From Planctomycetota bacterium (lineage in GTDB: Bacteria > Planctomycetota > Phycisphaerae > FEN-1346): 6,124 bases of DNA. The stretch is from positions 1 to 6,124 of the forward strand of contig JAPLMO010000075.1 of assembly GCA_026386995.1 (NCBI GenBank). Reading direction: 5' to 3'. Position 1 is the first letter of the stretch. Every line of letters starts with the position of its first letter. Made by a program: the position numbers and the translations under genes. Below, piece by piece: positions 1-5,150 of this stretch. The notes under the pieces were generated by a model. That model did not search any database, had not been told where the DNA came from, and was given only the letters and a program-made list of their open reading frames with translations.

Positions 1-158
1 CGTGCCGCTTCGCCTATGACCTGCACCAGGTGGGCCAGGGCCATGCGGAGGTTCTCGTCGGCATCATACTCGTCGCGGCTGCGGCCGGCCACCTTCTGGC
101 GGGCCTTTTCGGCCATATCGAGCATGTGCCCGGCGTACACCAGGTCATCCTTCTGCAT
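1..158 (-). CDS. hepT: HepT-like HEPN ribonuclease toxin, C-terminus outside the window
   Basis: Only the first 52 residues are visible; the gene runs off the left edge. The segment RDEYDADENLRMALAHLVQV followed by IGEAA (residues 28-52) matches the HEPN/DUF86 pattern, with an acidic helix, a conserved hydrophobic helix and the IGEA motif. Family members are small all-helical RNases whose RX4-6HXY active site lies near the C-terminus, so the catalytic residues cannot be checked here. The ATG at 158 is preceded by a good ribosome site (AGGTGGAG) and overlaps the 3' end of the upstream mntA by 14 nt, which implies translational coupling. In the characterised Shewanella pair, MntA neutralises HepT by adenylylating a tyrosine near its active site; the same job here is inference from family and gene order. 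Confidence 0.85.
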   Translation of the reverse strand, partial: MQKDDLVYAGHMLDMAEKARQKVAGRSRDEYDADENLRMALAHLVQVIGEAA

Positions 159-447
159 ACTCCACCTCTGCGCTGGCCAGGACCCGGTTGCGAAGGCGGC
201 GATTCAGGTATTTCTCCGACACGATATCCACGCGGCGGCCGCCCAGCATTTTCGAGAGTTCCTCTTCTATGTCGATAATGCGCAGGCCGACCCGGCGGCC
301 CGGCTCGAACTCCACGAGCACGTCAACGTCGCTATCCGGCCGGAAATCGTCGCGCAGAACCGACCCGTAGAGCGATAACTTCCGGATATGATGCCGCCGA
401 CAGAATTCGGCGATCTGATTGCGGTCCAGCGCGATCCGCGGGCTCAC
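145..447 (-). CDS. mntA: MntA-type minimal nucleotidyltransferase antitoxin
   Basis: A 100-aa protein of the minimal nucleotidyltransferase (MNT) family. The signature GSX10DXD is complete: G28-S29 in LYGSVLRDDF, then D40 and D42 in SDVDVLVEF. The metal-binding aspartates and the glycine-serine nucleotide loop are therefore intact. I chose the GTG at 447 because GGGAGG lies just upstream at normal spacing and the protein then begins close to the first helix (SPRIALDRNQIAEF). A longer reading from 504 adds 19 residues of low-complexity sequence and has no comparable ribosome site. The next gene, hepT, starts inside the last codons. MntA proteins transfer AMP from ATP to HepT toxin; antitoxin function here is inferred from the motif plus the neighbour. 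Length is normal for the family. Confidence 0.88.
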   Translation of the reverse strand: MSPRIALDRNQIAEFCRRHHIRKLSLYGSVLRDDFRPDSDVDVLVEFEPGRRVGLRIIDIEEELSKMLGGRRVDIVSEKYLNRRLRNRVLASAEVEYAEG

Positions 448-482
448 CGGCGTTCCTCCCCTGCTTCTTGTTCGACGCACAT

Positions 483-511
483 ATCCTACAGCCGCAGGCG
501 GCAAGCGGCAA
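483..511 (-). promoter_or_regulatory. candidate sigma70-type promoter for mntA-hepT
   Basis: On the minus strand, TTGCCG (506-511) and TAGGAT (483-488) are separated by 17 bp, about 35 bp upstream of the GTG of mntA. Both boxes are imperfect (3/6 and 4/6 matches), and an alternative TTGCCG sits at 499-504 with poor spacing. The call rests on position and spacing only. Confidence 0.25.
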
Positions 512-544
512 GGGGCGAGCCCGCCGGATCGTCAGAGAAACTGA

Positions 545-835
545 CCGCCCCAACGGGGCGGCGGAGTGTAGCCACGGGTGGAGCGCCGGCCGCTGAAGGC
601 GGGCGGTGCGCAACCCGTGGAAGTGATTGTGTTTTAAGACATCCGCCCCGAAGGGGCGGCGGAATTGTCGCGCTGCGCGGCGGATCAATGTCCTTTCGCC
701 GGTGCGGACAACTCCTTCGCCCCTCCGGGGCGAAAAGAGGATAAATATCATCCGCTTTCCACGGGTTGCGCGTCGGGCCGCAGCGCGGCCGCGCCGCTCC
801 ACCCGTGGCTACACCCCCTCGCCCCGTCGGGGCGA
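545..835. repeat. nested 291-bp inverted-repeat element built from GC-rich hairpins
   Basis: The element is symmetrical about roughly position 690. From outside inward the matching parts are: GCCCC/GGGGC hairpins at 545-561 and 819-835; a perfect 20-bp inverted match, 566-585 against 795-814 (GTGTAGCCACGGGTGGAGCG and its complement); a perfect 15-bp match, 608-622 against 757-771 (GCGCAACCCGTGGAA); and hairpins at 643-659 and 716-734 whose inner flanks (GGAATTGTC and GACAACTCC) also mirror each other. Each half can fold separately, because CCACGGGT at 572-579 pairs with ACCCGTGG at 613-620, and the right half does the same. The hairpin stems are kept while the 3-nt loops differ (AAC, GAA, TCC, GTC). 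Open frames crossing it are artefacts of the repeats. It may be a non-autonomous mobile or structured element. I see no transposase and no clear target duplication. Confidence 0.8.
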
Positions 836-1007
836 AAAACAGCCCCGCCCCGTAAAGGCGGGCAAGGCCGCGCGGCACGGCAAGGGAAAAAGAGTCGGCT
901 TTCCTGGAATCGGGAATCTACAGGTAGCGGCCGCAATGACGTGAAGGAAAGGGCAATAAGAGTAGCGGTGTTGCGTTCCCGGAACTAGCAGGGCAATGAG
1001 AATATCA
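836..1007. other. non-coding gap with a small direct repeat
   Basis: No credible gene is present between the palindromic element and the 3' end of the 205-aa gene. It contains a 15-nt direct repeat, AGGGCAATAAGAGTA at 950-964 and AGGGCAATGAGAATA at 990-1004 (13 of 15 identical, 40-nt period). The perfect palindrome GTTCCCGGAAC lies between the two copies. No hairpin followed by a T-run is seen that would be a classical terminator for the minus-strand gene. Confidence 0.5.
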
Positions 1008-1625
1008 CTACTGTGTCCCCCGAAATCCTATCTTCCGCCGCCCGGCGGCCTTGCCGCCGGCCTCATACAGTTCGGCCTTGGCCTCCAGTTCAAGAAGCAC
1101 GTCCTCGGCCCGGTCTATGATGTTTTGTTCGCGGGGGGACAACTTGCGCCGCACTCCAGCGGAAAGGCACGTGGGCCACGCTGCGCCTTGAACGCAAAGG
1201 CGCGGGTGCTTCGCCAGAAACCGGCGGCAAAGACCGCTCGATTTGGCGATATCAGCAGCGGGCAGGCCGTAGCGGGCCGCCTCGCGCATGAGCACTTTCT
1301 CGGCAAGGAAGCGATGGTTTGACTGAAGCCAAAGGGCCGCACCCACGGCCCGGAAATCATTCCACAGAAGCACGAAGAACACGAAGTCCGGGTAGCCACG
1401 CCAGAAGCGGACTAGGCGCTGTAGGTCTTTGGCGCATACAGGCTGTTGTGGAGTCTCTTTCAGGCCCAGGAGAAAGGGCTTCCAAGCATTCTCCCAAGAA
1501 TACGCAAGCCCGTGGGGATTCGCCTTCTTGCAGGCTTTAACGAATATTTCCTTTGCCTCTCTTGCGCTGAATGTGCGCCGCGCAACGGGGCTTGCGGGCC
1601 GAGTCGGAGTTTTGCGGTTTGGCAT
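1008..1625 (-). CDS. hypothetical protein, 205 aa, possible helix-turn-helix segment
   Basis: I do not recognise this protein. The ATG at 1625 is chosen because AAAGGAAAG precedes it at normal spacing; the frame stays open further upstream but there overlaps the zinc-ribbon gene. Residues 1-17 are basic and proline-rich. Residues 18-60 look helical and carry AREAKEIFVKACKKANPHG. Residues 79-100 are strongly aromatic and hydrophobic (PDFVFFVLLW) but include charged residues, so a buried helix is likelier than a membrane segment. Residues 113-140 (REAARYGLPAADIAKSSGLC...) resemble a helix-turn-helix, a weak inference. Residues 162-190 (LSPREQNIIDRAEDVLLELE) form an amphipathic helix. The tail is basic. 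The stop of the zinc-ribbon gene lies only 11 nt upstream, within the ribosome site, so the two are almost certainly co-transcribed. Confidence 0.7.
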   Translation of the reverse strand: MPNRKTPTRPASPVARRTFSAREAKEIFVKACKKANPHGLAYSWENAWKPFLLGLKETPQQPVCAKDLQRLVRFWRGYPDFVFFVLLWNDFRAVGAALWLQSNHRFLAEKVLMREAARYGLPAADIAKSSGLCRRFLAKHPRLCVQGAAWPTCLSAGVRRKLSPREQNIIDRAEDVLLELEAKAELYEAGGKAAGRRKIGFRGTQ

Positions 1626-1636
1626 GGTCTTTCCTT

Positions 1637-2089
1637 TTAGCGGGCCGGCCCGCCGCGGCGCGCCCGATGCTTGGCCCGGTCCAAGATACGCTGGCCGGCG
1701 CTCGCCAGGTGGTCGGGTGCTGGACCGCGCGGCTTCCGCAGGAGCATGCGATGGATAATGATAGCCGGAGTGATGAAAAGCAGGCCGGGAAGCAGGAGGA
1801 AGAACCCCAGGTCCCAGACGGCCGCATAGTTTTCGCGCGGCACGCCGCACGCAGCCGAGAAGAAGGTGAATGCGGCGCAGGCCCCGGCGCCCGCCAGCGG
1901 CAGGATGCCCAGACCGCAGAAGATCAGATAGGCGAGCCGGGCCGTCCCGGCCGACGGCGCGGACGACGACGGCATCGAAGATCCGCCATCAAGGACGATC
2001 GCGCAGACCGGGCAGAAGATCCGTTCGCCGATGCGCTTGACCTCGTGGACCGCCACGGGCCGGCCGCAACCATCGCAGGACAGCGCCAT
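1637..2089 (-). CDS. zinc-ribbon protein with two membrane segments, 150 aa
   Basis: The N-terminus carries two CXXC knuckles, C5-DG-C8 and C26-PV-C29, 17 residues apart, with KRIGERIFCPVC between and after them. This is a short zinc-ribbon fold as found in many small bacterial proteins. A Ser/Pro/Ala linker (about 36-50) follows, then two hydrophobic stretches at about 52-76 and 90-115 that should span the membrane. The tail (119-150) is very basic. By the positive-inside rule both the ribbon and the tail would be cytoplasmic. The ATG at 2089 starts directly before the first knuckle; the ribosome site (AGAGGCG) is weak. It is the first gene of a probable operon with the 205-aa gene downstream. 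Function is unknown; a membrane-tethered metal or redox sensor, or an assembly factor, would be guesses. Confidence 0.75.
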   Translation of the reverse strand: MALSCDGCGRPVAVHEVKRIGERIFCPVCAIVLDGGSSMPSSSAPSAGTARLAYLIFCGLGILPLAGAGACAAFTFFSAACGVPRENYAAVWDLGFFLLLPGLLFITPAIIIHRMLLRKPRGPAPDHLASAGQRILDRAKHRARRGGPAR

Positions 2090-2142
2090 GATTCGCCTCT
2101 ATCCCTTGGCCGGCCTCCGCACCCAGCGCGGCGCGGCCGCTT

Positions 2143-2176
2143 ACTCGCCCGTCGGCGAGTGTCCCGTTGTGACACT
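2143..2176 (-). promoter_or_regulatory. two overlapping, mutually exclusive hairpins at the operon leader
   Basis: ACTCGCC (2143-2149) pairs with GGCGAGT (2154-2160) over a 4-nt loop. AGTGTC (2158-2163) pairs with GACACT (2171-2176) over a 7-nt loop. The stems share 2158-2160, so both cannot form fully at once. They lie between the candidate promoter and the zinc-ribbon start. They could be an operator or a leader switch; chance is not excluded. Confidence 0.3.
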
Positions 2177-2178
2177 TC

Positions 2179-2207
2179 ACTTTATCACGGCGTCCAGGCC
2201 CCTGCAA
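2179..2207 (-). promoter_or_regulatory. candidate promoter for the zinc-ribbon operon
   Basis: On the minus strand TTGCAG (2202-2207) and TAAAGT (2179-2184) are 17 bp apart and about 90 bp upstream of the ATG at 2089. The matches are moderate (4/6 each). Overlapping inverted repeats lie just downstream, where the transcript would start. Confidence 0.25.
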
Positions 2208-2241
2208 GGGAGGCCCCGCTCGCGGGTCGCACATCAAGAGA

Positions 2242-2273
2242 ATTGCGGATTGCGGATTGCAGAGTGCGGATTG
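2242..2273. repeat. degenerate heptamer tandem repeat
   Basis: Four 7-nt units in a row read ATTGCGG, ATTGCGG, ATTGCAG, AGTGCGG, followed by ATTG. They sit in the gap between the end of the 289-aa gene and the zinc-ribbon operon, and do not code for anything I can support. Confidence 0.75.
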
Positions 2274-2289
2274 AAAAAATAAACGCCGG

Positions 2290-3159
2290 CTAAGGGACCG
2301 GCTTGGGGTAAACGTTCTTATCTATGCTCTTCTGGAGTCGGGGGCCGTAATCTGTAAGCGTGAGGCCCGAGGCACATGCCTCGACAAATTCCTCTCGGGT
2401 GGCGGGATGAAAGATCGCATAACTCGGCACGGTTCGCCGGGAATCGTCAGTGCCTCTATAGGTATATGTGCCGCAATAGACGAGCCATTCTTCCGGCGGA
2501 CTATCTGGTGGGGCCCACGTGACCTCGGAGGTTGACAAGTCCTTGTGATGGAACCCGAATCGGGCTAGTTGCATCCCGTCAGTGAGACCTTGCGACTTGA
2601 TCCCGCGAATGTGAAAGATGATCTGCGGCCTCTCCTGAGTGGCGTCCACTGTCCTCCCACCGGGGCCGTATGGTTGAAAGGTAATTGTGGTCCGCCATAC
2701 TGGGTGGGCCGGGAAAAACGGGCGTATCGCCAGAATCTCTGCCGCGTTAATGATCGTGAGAACCTGGGAATCGGCAGGCGCCGGCCGTATCTCGGTCCCC
2801 GGCGCGGGCGGCGCGACGCCGACCCCATCCGGGTCGATGATCCCCTTGCCGCAATCCCGCCACTGTCCGTCGATCTTGGCGATCTTGTCCCGAAACTTGG
2901 CGAACTGGATGTCGACCCACGTGGCTAGGCGGGGCTTGCCGCGATATAGGCACCCGCCGGGCGGGACCTGCGGCGCGGGCGCAGGCGCGATGATCGGGGC
3001 TGCCGGTGCCGTGGATGGAGGCGGCACGGCCTGCGGTTGTTCGGCGGCCGATATGCCCGCCAGTGCGATCAGGCCCACGGCCGCCAGCAGCCAGCGGTTC
3101 AATCGCCTTGCGGAAGCCAGTCCCTTTTCCAGATTCTCAATGCGCTGGTCGGTCGTCAT
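2290..3159 (-). CDS. membrane-anchored or secreted hypothetical protein, 289 aa
   Basis: The N-terminus is a short coiled segment (MTTDQRIENLEKG) with basic residues, then a hydrophobic helix at about 22-38 (NRWLLAAVGLIALAGISAAE), then a long Pro/Ala linker (41-68). I read this as an uncleaved anchor or signal segment with an extracytoplasmic domain. The rest (about 70-289) has four well-spaced cysteines (C70, C103, C229, C262), suggestive of disulfides outside the cytoplasm. It contains WVDIQFAKFRDKIAKIDGQW, a strand-rich middle and a C-terminal YAIFHPATREEFVEACASGL. No catalytic motif is recognised. I chose the ATG at 3159 because AAAGGGG lies upstream and the coiled segment plus anchor then starts the protein; the longer frame to 3321 adds unconvincing residues. 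The opening resembles a style common in Planctomycetota proteins (from memory). It appears to be a single-gene unit. Confidence 0.75.
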   Translation of the reverse strand: MTTDQRIENLEKGLASARRLNRWLLAAVGLIALAGISAAEQPQAVPPPSTAPAAPIIAPAPAPQVPPGGCLYRGKPRLATWVDIQFAKFRDKIAKIDGQWRDCGKGIIDPDGVGVAPPAPGTEIRPAPADSQVLTIINAAEILAIRPFFPAHPVWRTTITFQPYGPGGRTVDATQERPQIIFHIRGIKSQGLTDGMQLARFGFHHKDLSTSEVTWAPPDSPPEEWLVYCGTYTYRGTDDSRRTVPSYAIFHPATREEFVEACASGLTLTDYGPRLQKSIDKNVYPKPVP

Positions 3160-3236
3160 GGCGAGGCCCCTTTCGCTGCGAGAGTTGCAGTCATTTACGG
3201 ATCGCCCCCCGTGGGCGGAATCAGGATTGCAGAGAC

Positions 3237-3265
3237 ATGCTATCGGTTGACGTGAATCATTGCAA
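3237..3265 (-). promoter_or_regulatory. candidate promoter for the 289-aa gene
   Basis: On the minus strand TTGCAA (3260-3265) and TAGCAT (3237-3242) are separated by 17 bp, about 80 bp upstream of the ATG at 3159. Each box matches the sigma70 consensus at 4 of 6 positions. Confidence 0.25.
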
Positions 3266-3343
3266 GCCCCGTCCGTCGCAAAAAGTAGAATGTCGGCACT
3301 GCGGGATGTGTCGTAGATCATGGCCGTGGCCGTCAGTTACCGC

Positions 3344-3369
3344 GTGGGTGCAGAGCACCCACCCTACAT
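3344..3369. repeat. dispersed hairpin repeat GTGGGTGC-n-GCACCCAC-CCTACAT
   Basis: GTGGGTGC (3344-3351) pairs with GCACCCAC (3355-3362) over a 3-nt loop and is followed by CCTACAT. The same unit appears twice, as an inverted pair, at 4992-5072. A second hairpin follows at once: CTCTCCC (3371-3377) pairs with GGGAGAG (3384-3390). Confidence 0.75.
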
Positions 3370-3419
3370 TCTCTCCCTCGGTGGGGAGAGGGGAGGACGG
3401 CAGCCCGCTAAGCACGTTG

Positions 3420-3563
3420 CCGTGCAGTGCACGGGGGGTTGGTATGCGGTGTGTACGGATATCCCCGTGCGGTGCACGGGGTTTACTACGGTGTATAAGG
3501 ATATCCCCGTGCGGTGTACGGGGTTTGTTGTTCAAAGGATATCCCCGTGCATGCACGGGGTTT
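3420..3563. repeat. array of four CCCCGTGC/GCACGGGG hairpins
   Basis: Three near-identical units of 27-28 nt (3457-3484, 3499-3526, 3537-3563) read GGATATCC, then a CCCCGTGC stem, a short loop, the returning stem, then GGGGTTT. A degenerate fourth unit (CCGTGCAGTGCACGG, 3420-3434) lies in front. Starts are 45, 42 and 38 nt apart, leaving 10-14 nt between full units, far too short for CRISPR spacers. Unit three is a perfect 18-bp palindrome (3543-3560), unit one has an 8-bp stem with a GGT loop, and unit two keeps its stem through one G-T pair. The array begins 4 nt after the stop codon of the Tat-signal gene, so it would form the 3' end of that message. No T-run follows, so classical termination is doubtful. 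Confidence 0.8.
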
Positions 3564-3567
3564 CATT

Positions 3568-4557
3568 TCAACTCCTCCACGGCCGCTCGCGCTTGACGGC
3601 CGCGAGGACCTTGTTGGCGATTCCCACGTCTTCGGCAATCTCGAAGTCGAACATCCCCAACAGAATGTGGTCGGCGCCGCTCCCGAATGCGTACTTCATG
3701 GCGTTTTCCGGCGGGATCGCCCCGGCAGCCATGACCTTGAAGGCCATCCAGGGCTTCTCGACCTTTTTCATGACCTCGATGGTGGCCTCGGGGTTGGCGC
3801 ACCAGTAGCCGGGGTTCTCGTTATACGGCCCCTTGATCTGCTCCGGTTTCGGGCCGCTCGGGTACTTGTGATGGTGGAAGGTCTTGATGTAGAAGTCGGC
3901 GGGGACCTTCAGCCGCTCGCATTCCTCGACGACCTTGAGGTTGTGGCAGCCGACGCCAGACATCACGCCGTGGTCCTTGGCGATCTCGACGCACTTGCCG
4001 ATGAGTTCCGGTTTGCCAGCCTCGATAAATTGGTCCGACCGGACGCCCCATACGTAGATGGCCTCGCATCCGTTGTCGACGAGTTCGCGGACCTGCTTGG
4101 TGTATGCCTCCATGGATCCGGTGGCGTCGGCGGTCGGGCAGATGATCCACTGGATCTTGCCGCCGCCCTTGCGGTACTTATAGAGGATATTCATCGGACC
4201 GGGCGGGTTGTGCATCGAGACGGTATTGATGCCGTTCTGCTCGGCCAGGGCAAGCGTTTCGAGGATTTTCTCCTCGGTGTTATAGTGTGCGCACAGATTG
4301 TATACGTACCTCAGGTCGCGGCTGTGGGTGAAGTGCGTCAGGAGGTTCCCGCCCAAAAGGATGCGGCTGATCTGAAGTTTGCCGAGTTTGCCCAAGGGCA
4401 ACGTTTGTGTCTTGCCGCCCGGGGCAGGTGCGGCAGGCGGCTTCTTCTCGTCTGCTGCGGCGGAGGCATTGCCTGCGGCCCCCAGCGCCATGGCGCCGCC
4501 CGCGGACGCCAGAAGCGACTCCTTCAGGAACCTTCGACGGTTAATCTCAGTGGACAT
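3568..4557 (-). CDS. Tat-exported aldo/keto-reductase-like TIM-barrel protein, 329 aa
   Basis: The N-terminus is a textbook Tat signal: R7-R8-R-F-L-K (RRRFLK), a weakly hydrophobic stretch (14-28) and an A31-S-A33 cleavage motif. A linker rich in Pro, Ala and Lys (34-50) leads to TLPLGKLGKLQISRILLGGN (52-71), which matches the first strand of the aldo/keto reductase barrel. The segment at 105-111 (AEQNGIN) corresponds to the family's GINxxD motif, but the catalytic Asp position reads S114 and the usual nearby Tyr is not seen (HNPPGPMN). The C-terminal FGSGADHILLGMFDFEIAED (291-310) fits a closing barrel strand and helix. So the fold is probable but normal NADPH-dependent reduction is doubtful. 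ATG 4557 is clear: AAAGGAGG lies 6 nt upstream. Single gene; substrate unknown. Confidence 0.8.
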   Translation of the reverse strand: MSTEINRRRFLKESLLASAGGAMALGAAGNASAAADEKKPPAAPAPGGKTQTLPLGKLGKLQISRILLGGNLLTHFTHSRDLRYVYNLCAHYNTEEKILETLALAEQNGINTVSMHNPPGPMNILYKYRKGGGKIQWIICPTADATGSMEAYTKQVRELVDNGCEAIYVWGVRSDQFIEAGKPELIGKCVEIAKDHGVMSGVGCHNLKVVEECERLKVPADFYIKTFHHHKYPSGPKPEQIKGPYNENPGYWCANPEATIEVMKKVEKPWMAFKVMAAGAIPPENAMKYAFGSGADHILLGMFDFEIAEDVGIANKVLAAVKRERPWRS

Positions 4558-4681
4558 GCAGATCCTCCTTTTGGCATCTTCGCACGGTTCGTGCTCGTAA
4601 GGTCGGAGTCCACCCGCTCGGCCAGTCGAGTCTTCGACCTGGGCTGAGACCCGCCGCACGCCGCCCGCGCCTGTGGTGCAC

Positions 4682-4710
4682 ATCATAATAGTAAACGGAC
4701 CGAGGGTAAA
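4682..4710 (-). promoter_or_regulatory. candidate sigma70-type promoter for the Tat-signal gene
   Basis: On the minus strand TTTACC (4705-4710) and TATGAT (4682-4687) are 17 bp apart. The -10 box matches at 5 of 6 positions and the -35 box at 4 of 6, the best promoter candidate in the window. It would give a leader of roughly 115-120 nt before the ATG at 4557. The probable insertion-sequence end lies immediately upstream and may have placed this promoter here. Confidence 0.4.
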
Positions 4711-4727
4711 GAAGTTTCTCCGATCAT

Positions 4728-4865
4728 GTCGCTGGTGGATTGTAATGTCCGGTTCCGGGTGGATAGAAATGTCCGCTTTCCGGGGGGTGAGGAGAGCGGA
4801 TGAACGGAGGCCGGATAGCGATTGATCGCTCGGGAGCGGGATCGGCTGAAGGTGACTGAGTCAAA
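4728..4865 (+). mobile_element. probable insertion-sequence end remnant
   Basis: Two tandem units, 4734-4757 (GGTGGATTGTAATGTCCGG...) and 4758-4782 (GGTGGATAGAAATGTCCGC...), match at about 21 of 24 positions. Repeated GTGGATA-n-AATGTCCG blocks are, from memory, typical of the ends of IS21-, IS481- or ISNCY-like elements. On the plus strand just inside, from about 4821, the frame reads LIARERDRLKVTES, which resembles the opening of ISNCY-type transposases (ERDRLKV...), but the similarity stops within about 15 codons. I read it as a left end plus a scrap of transposase with the rest lost. The family is uncertain. The stretch 4866-4991 that follows shows nothing I can identify. Confidence 0.4.
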
Positions 4866-4991
4866 CAGGGCGTCCTTGCTCTTCGTGGCGACCTCGCGGA
4901 TGATGGCAACGTGGAGGCGAGGCATGTCGAAGACTCGCCGTGGCGAGCCTCGCCCTGCGGCAGCGGCGGGTCTTACGGCCCTGTTGCTCAA

Positions 4992-5072
4992 CATGTAGGG
5001 TGGGTGCTATGCACCCACCAACGCCGTGGCTTCCGCATGAAGATGGTGGGTGCATAGCACCCACCCTACATG
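4992..5072. repeat. perfect 29-bp inverted repeat with 23-nt centre
   Basis: The arms 4992-5020 (CATGTAGGGTGGGTGCTATG...) and 5044-5072 are exact reverse complements over 29 bp. Each arm also contains its own small palindrome (GGGTGCTATGCACCC), so a cruciform or two hairpins are both possible. The arm is a second and third copy of the repeat at 3344-3369. Confidence 0.9.
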
Positions 5073-5101
5073 AACTATATCTCTTCATGAGCCTATTTAG
5101 C

Positions 5102-5121
5102 CCCCCGTGAATACACGGGGG
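5102..5121. repeat. CCCCCGTG-AATA-CACGGGGG hairpin
   Basis: An 8-bp GC-rich stem (5102-5109 with 5114-5121) closes the 4-nt loop AATA. Its core GTGAATACAC is the reverse complement of the core of the hairpin at 5151-5176, and the stem matches the units of the array at 3420-3563. Confidence 0.8.
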
Positions 5122-5150
5122 CGGCAGGGTGAGGGCGCGTGCGAACGTTC

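Noticed and set aside
332..944. Several open frames on both strands of 100-156 codons
   Set aside because: They are Arg/Pro/Ala-rich translations of the palindromic element (for example TRGYTPSPRRGEK), lack ribosome sites and contradict each other.
1571..2293. 240-codon plus-strand frame
   Set aside because: It is antisense to the zinc-ribbon gene and runs into the heptamer repeat; its sequence is Arg/Ala/Gly-rich with no motif.
3257..3556. 99-codon minus-strand frame with repeated PHGDI peptides
   Set aside because: The apparent peptide repeats are only the hairpin array read as codons; unit spacing is not a constant multiple of three.
3420..3563. CRISPR array
   Set aside because: The gaps between full units are only 10 and 14 nt, the units are strong self-palindromes, and no cas gene is nearby.
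3514..4647. Long plus-strand open frame of 377 codons
   Set aside because: It is the antisense shadow of the Tat-signal gene, which has a ribosome site, a clear signal peptide and family motifs; the plus-strand frame also runs through the hairpin array.
4683..4994. 103-codon minus-strand frame in the gap before the Tat-signal gene
   Set aside because: It crosses the insertion-sequence end repeats and the edge of the 29-bp inverted repeat, shows no family motif and has no ribosome site.
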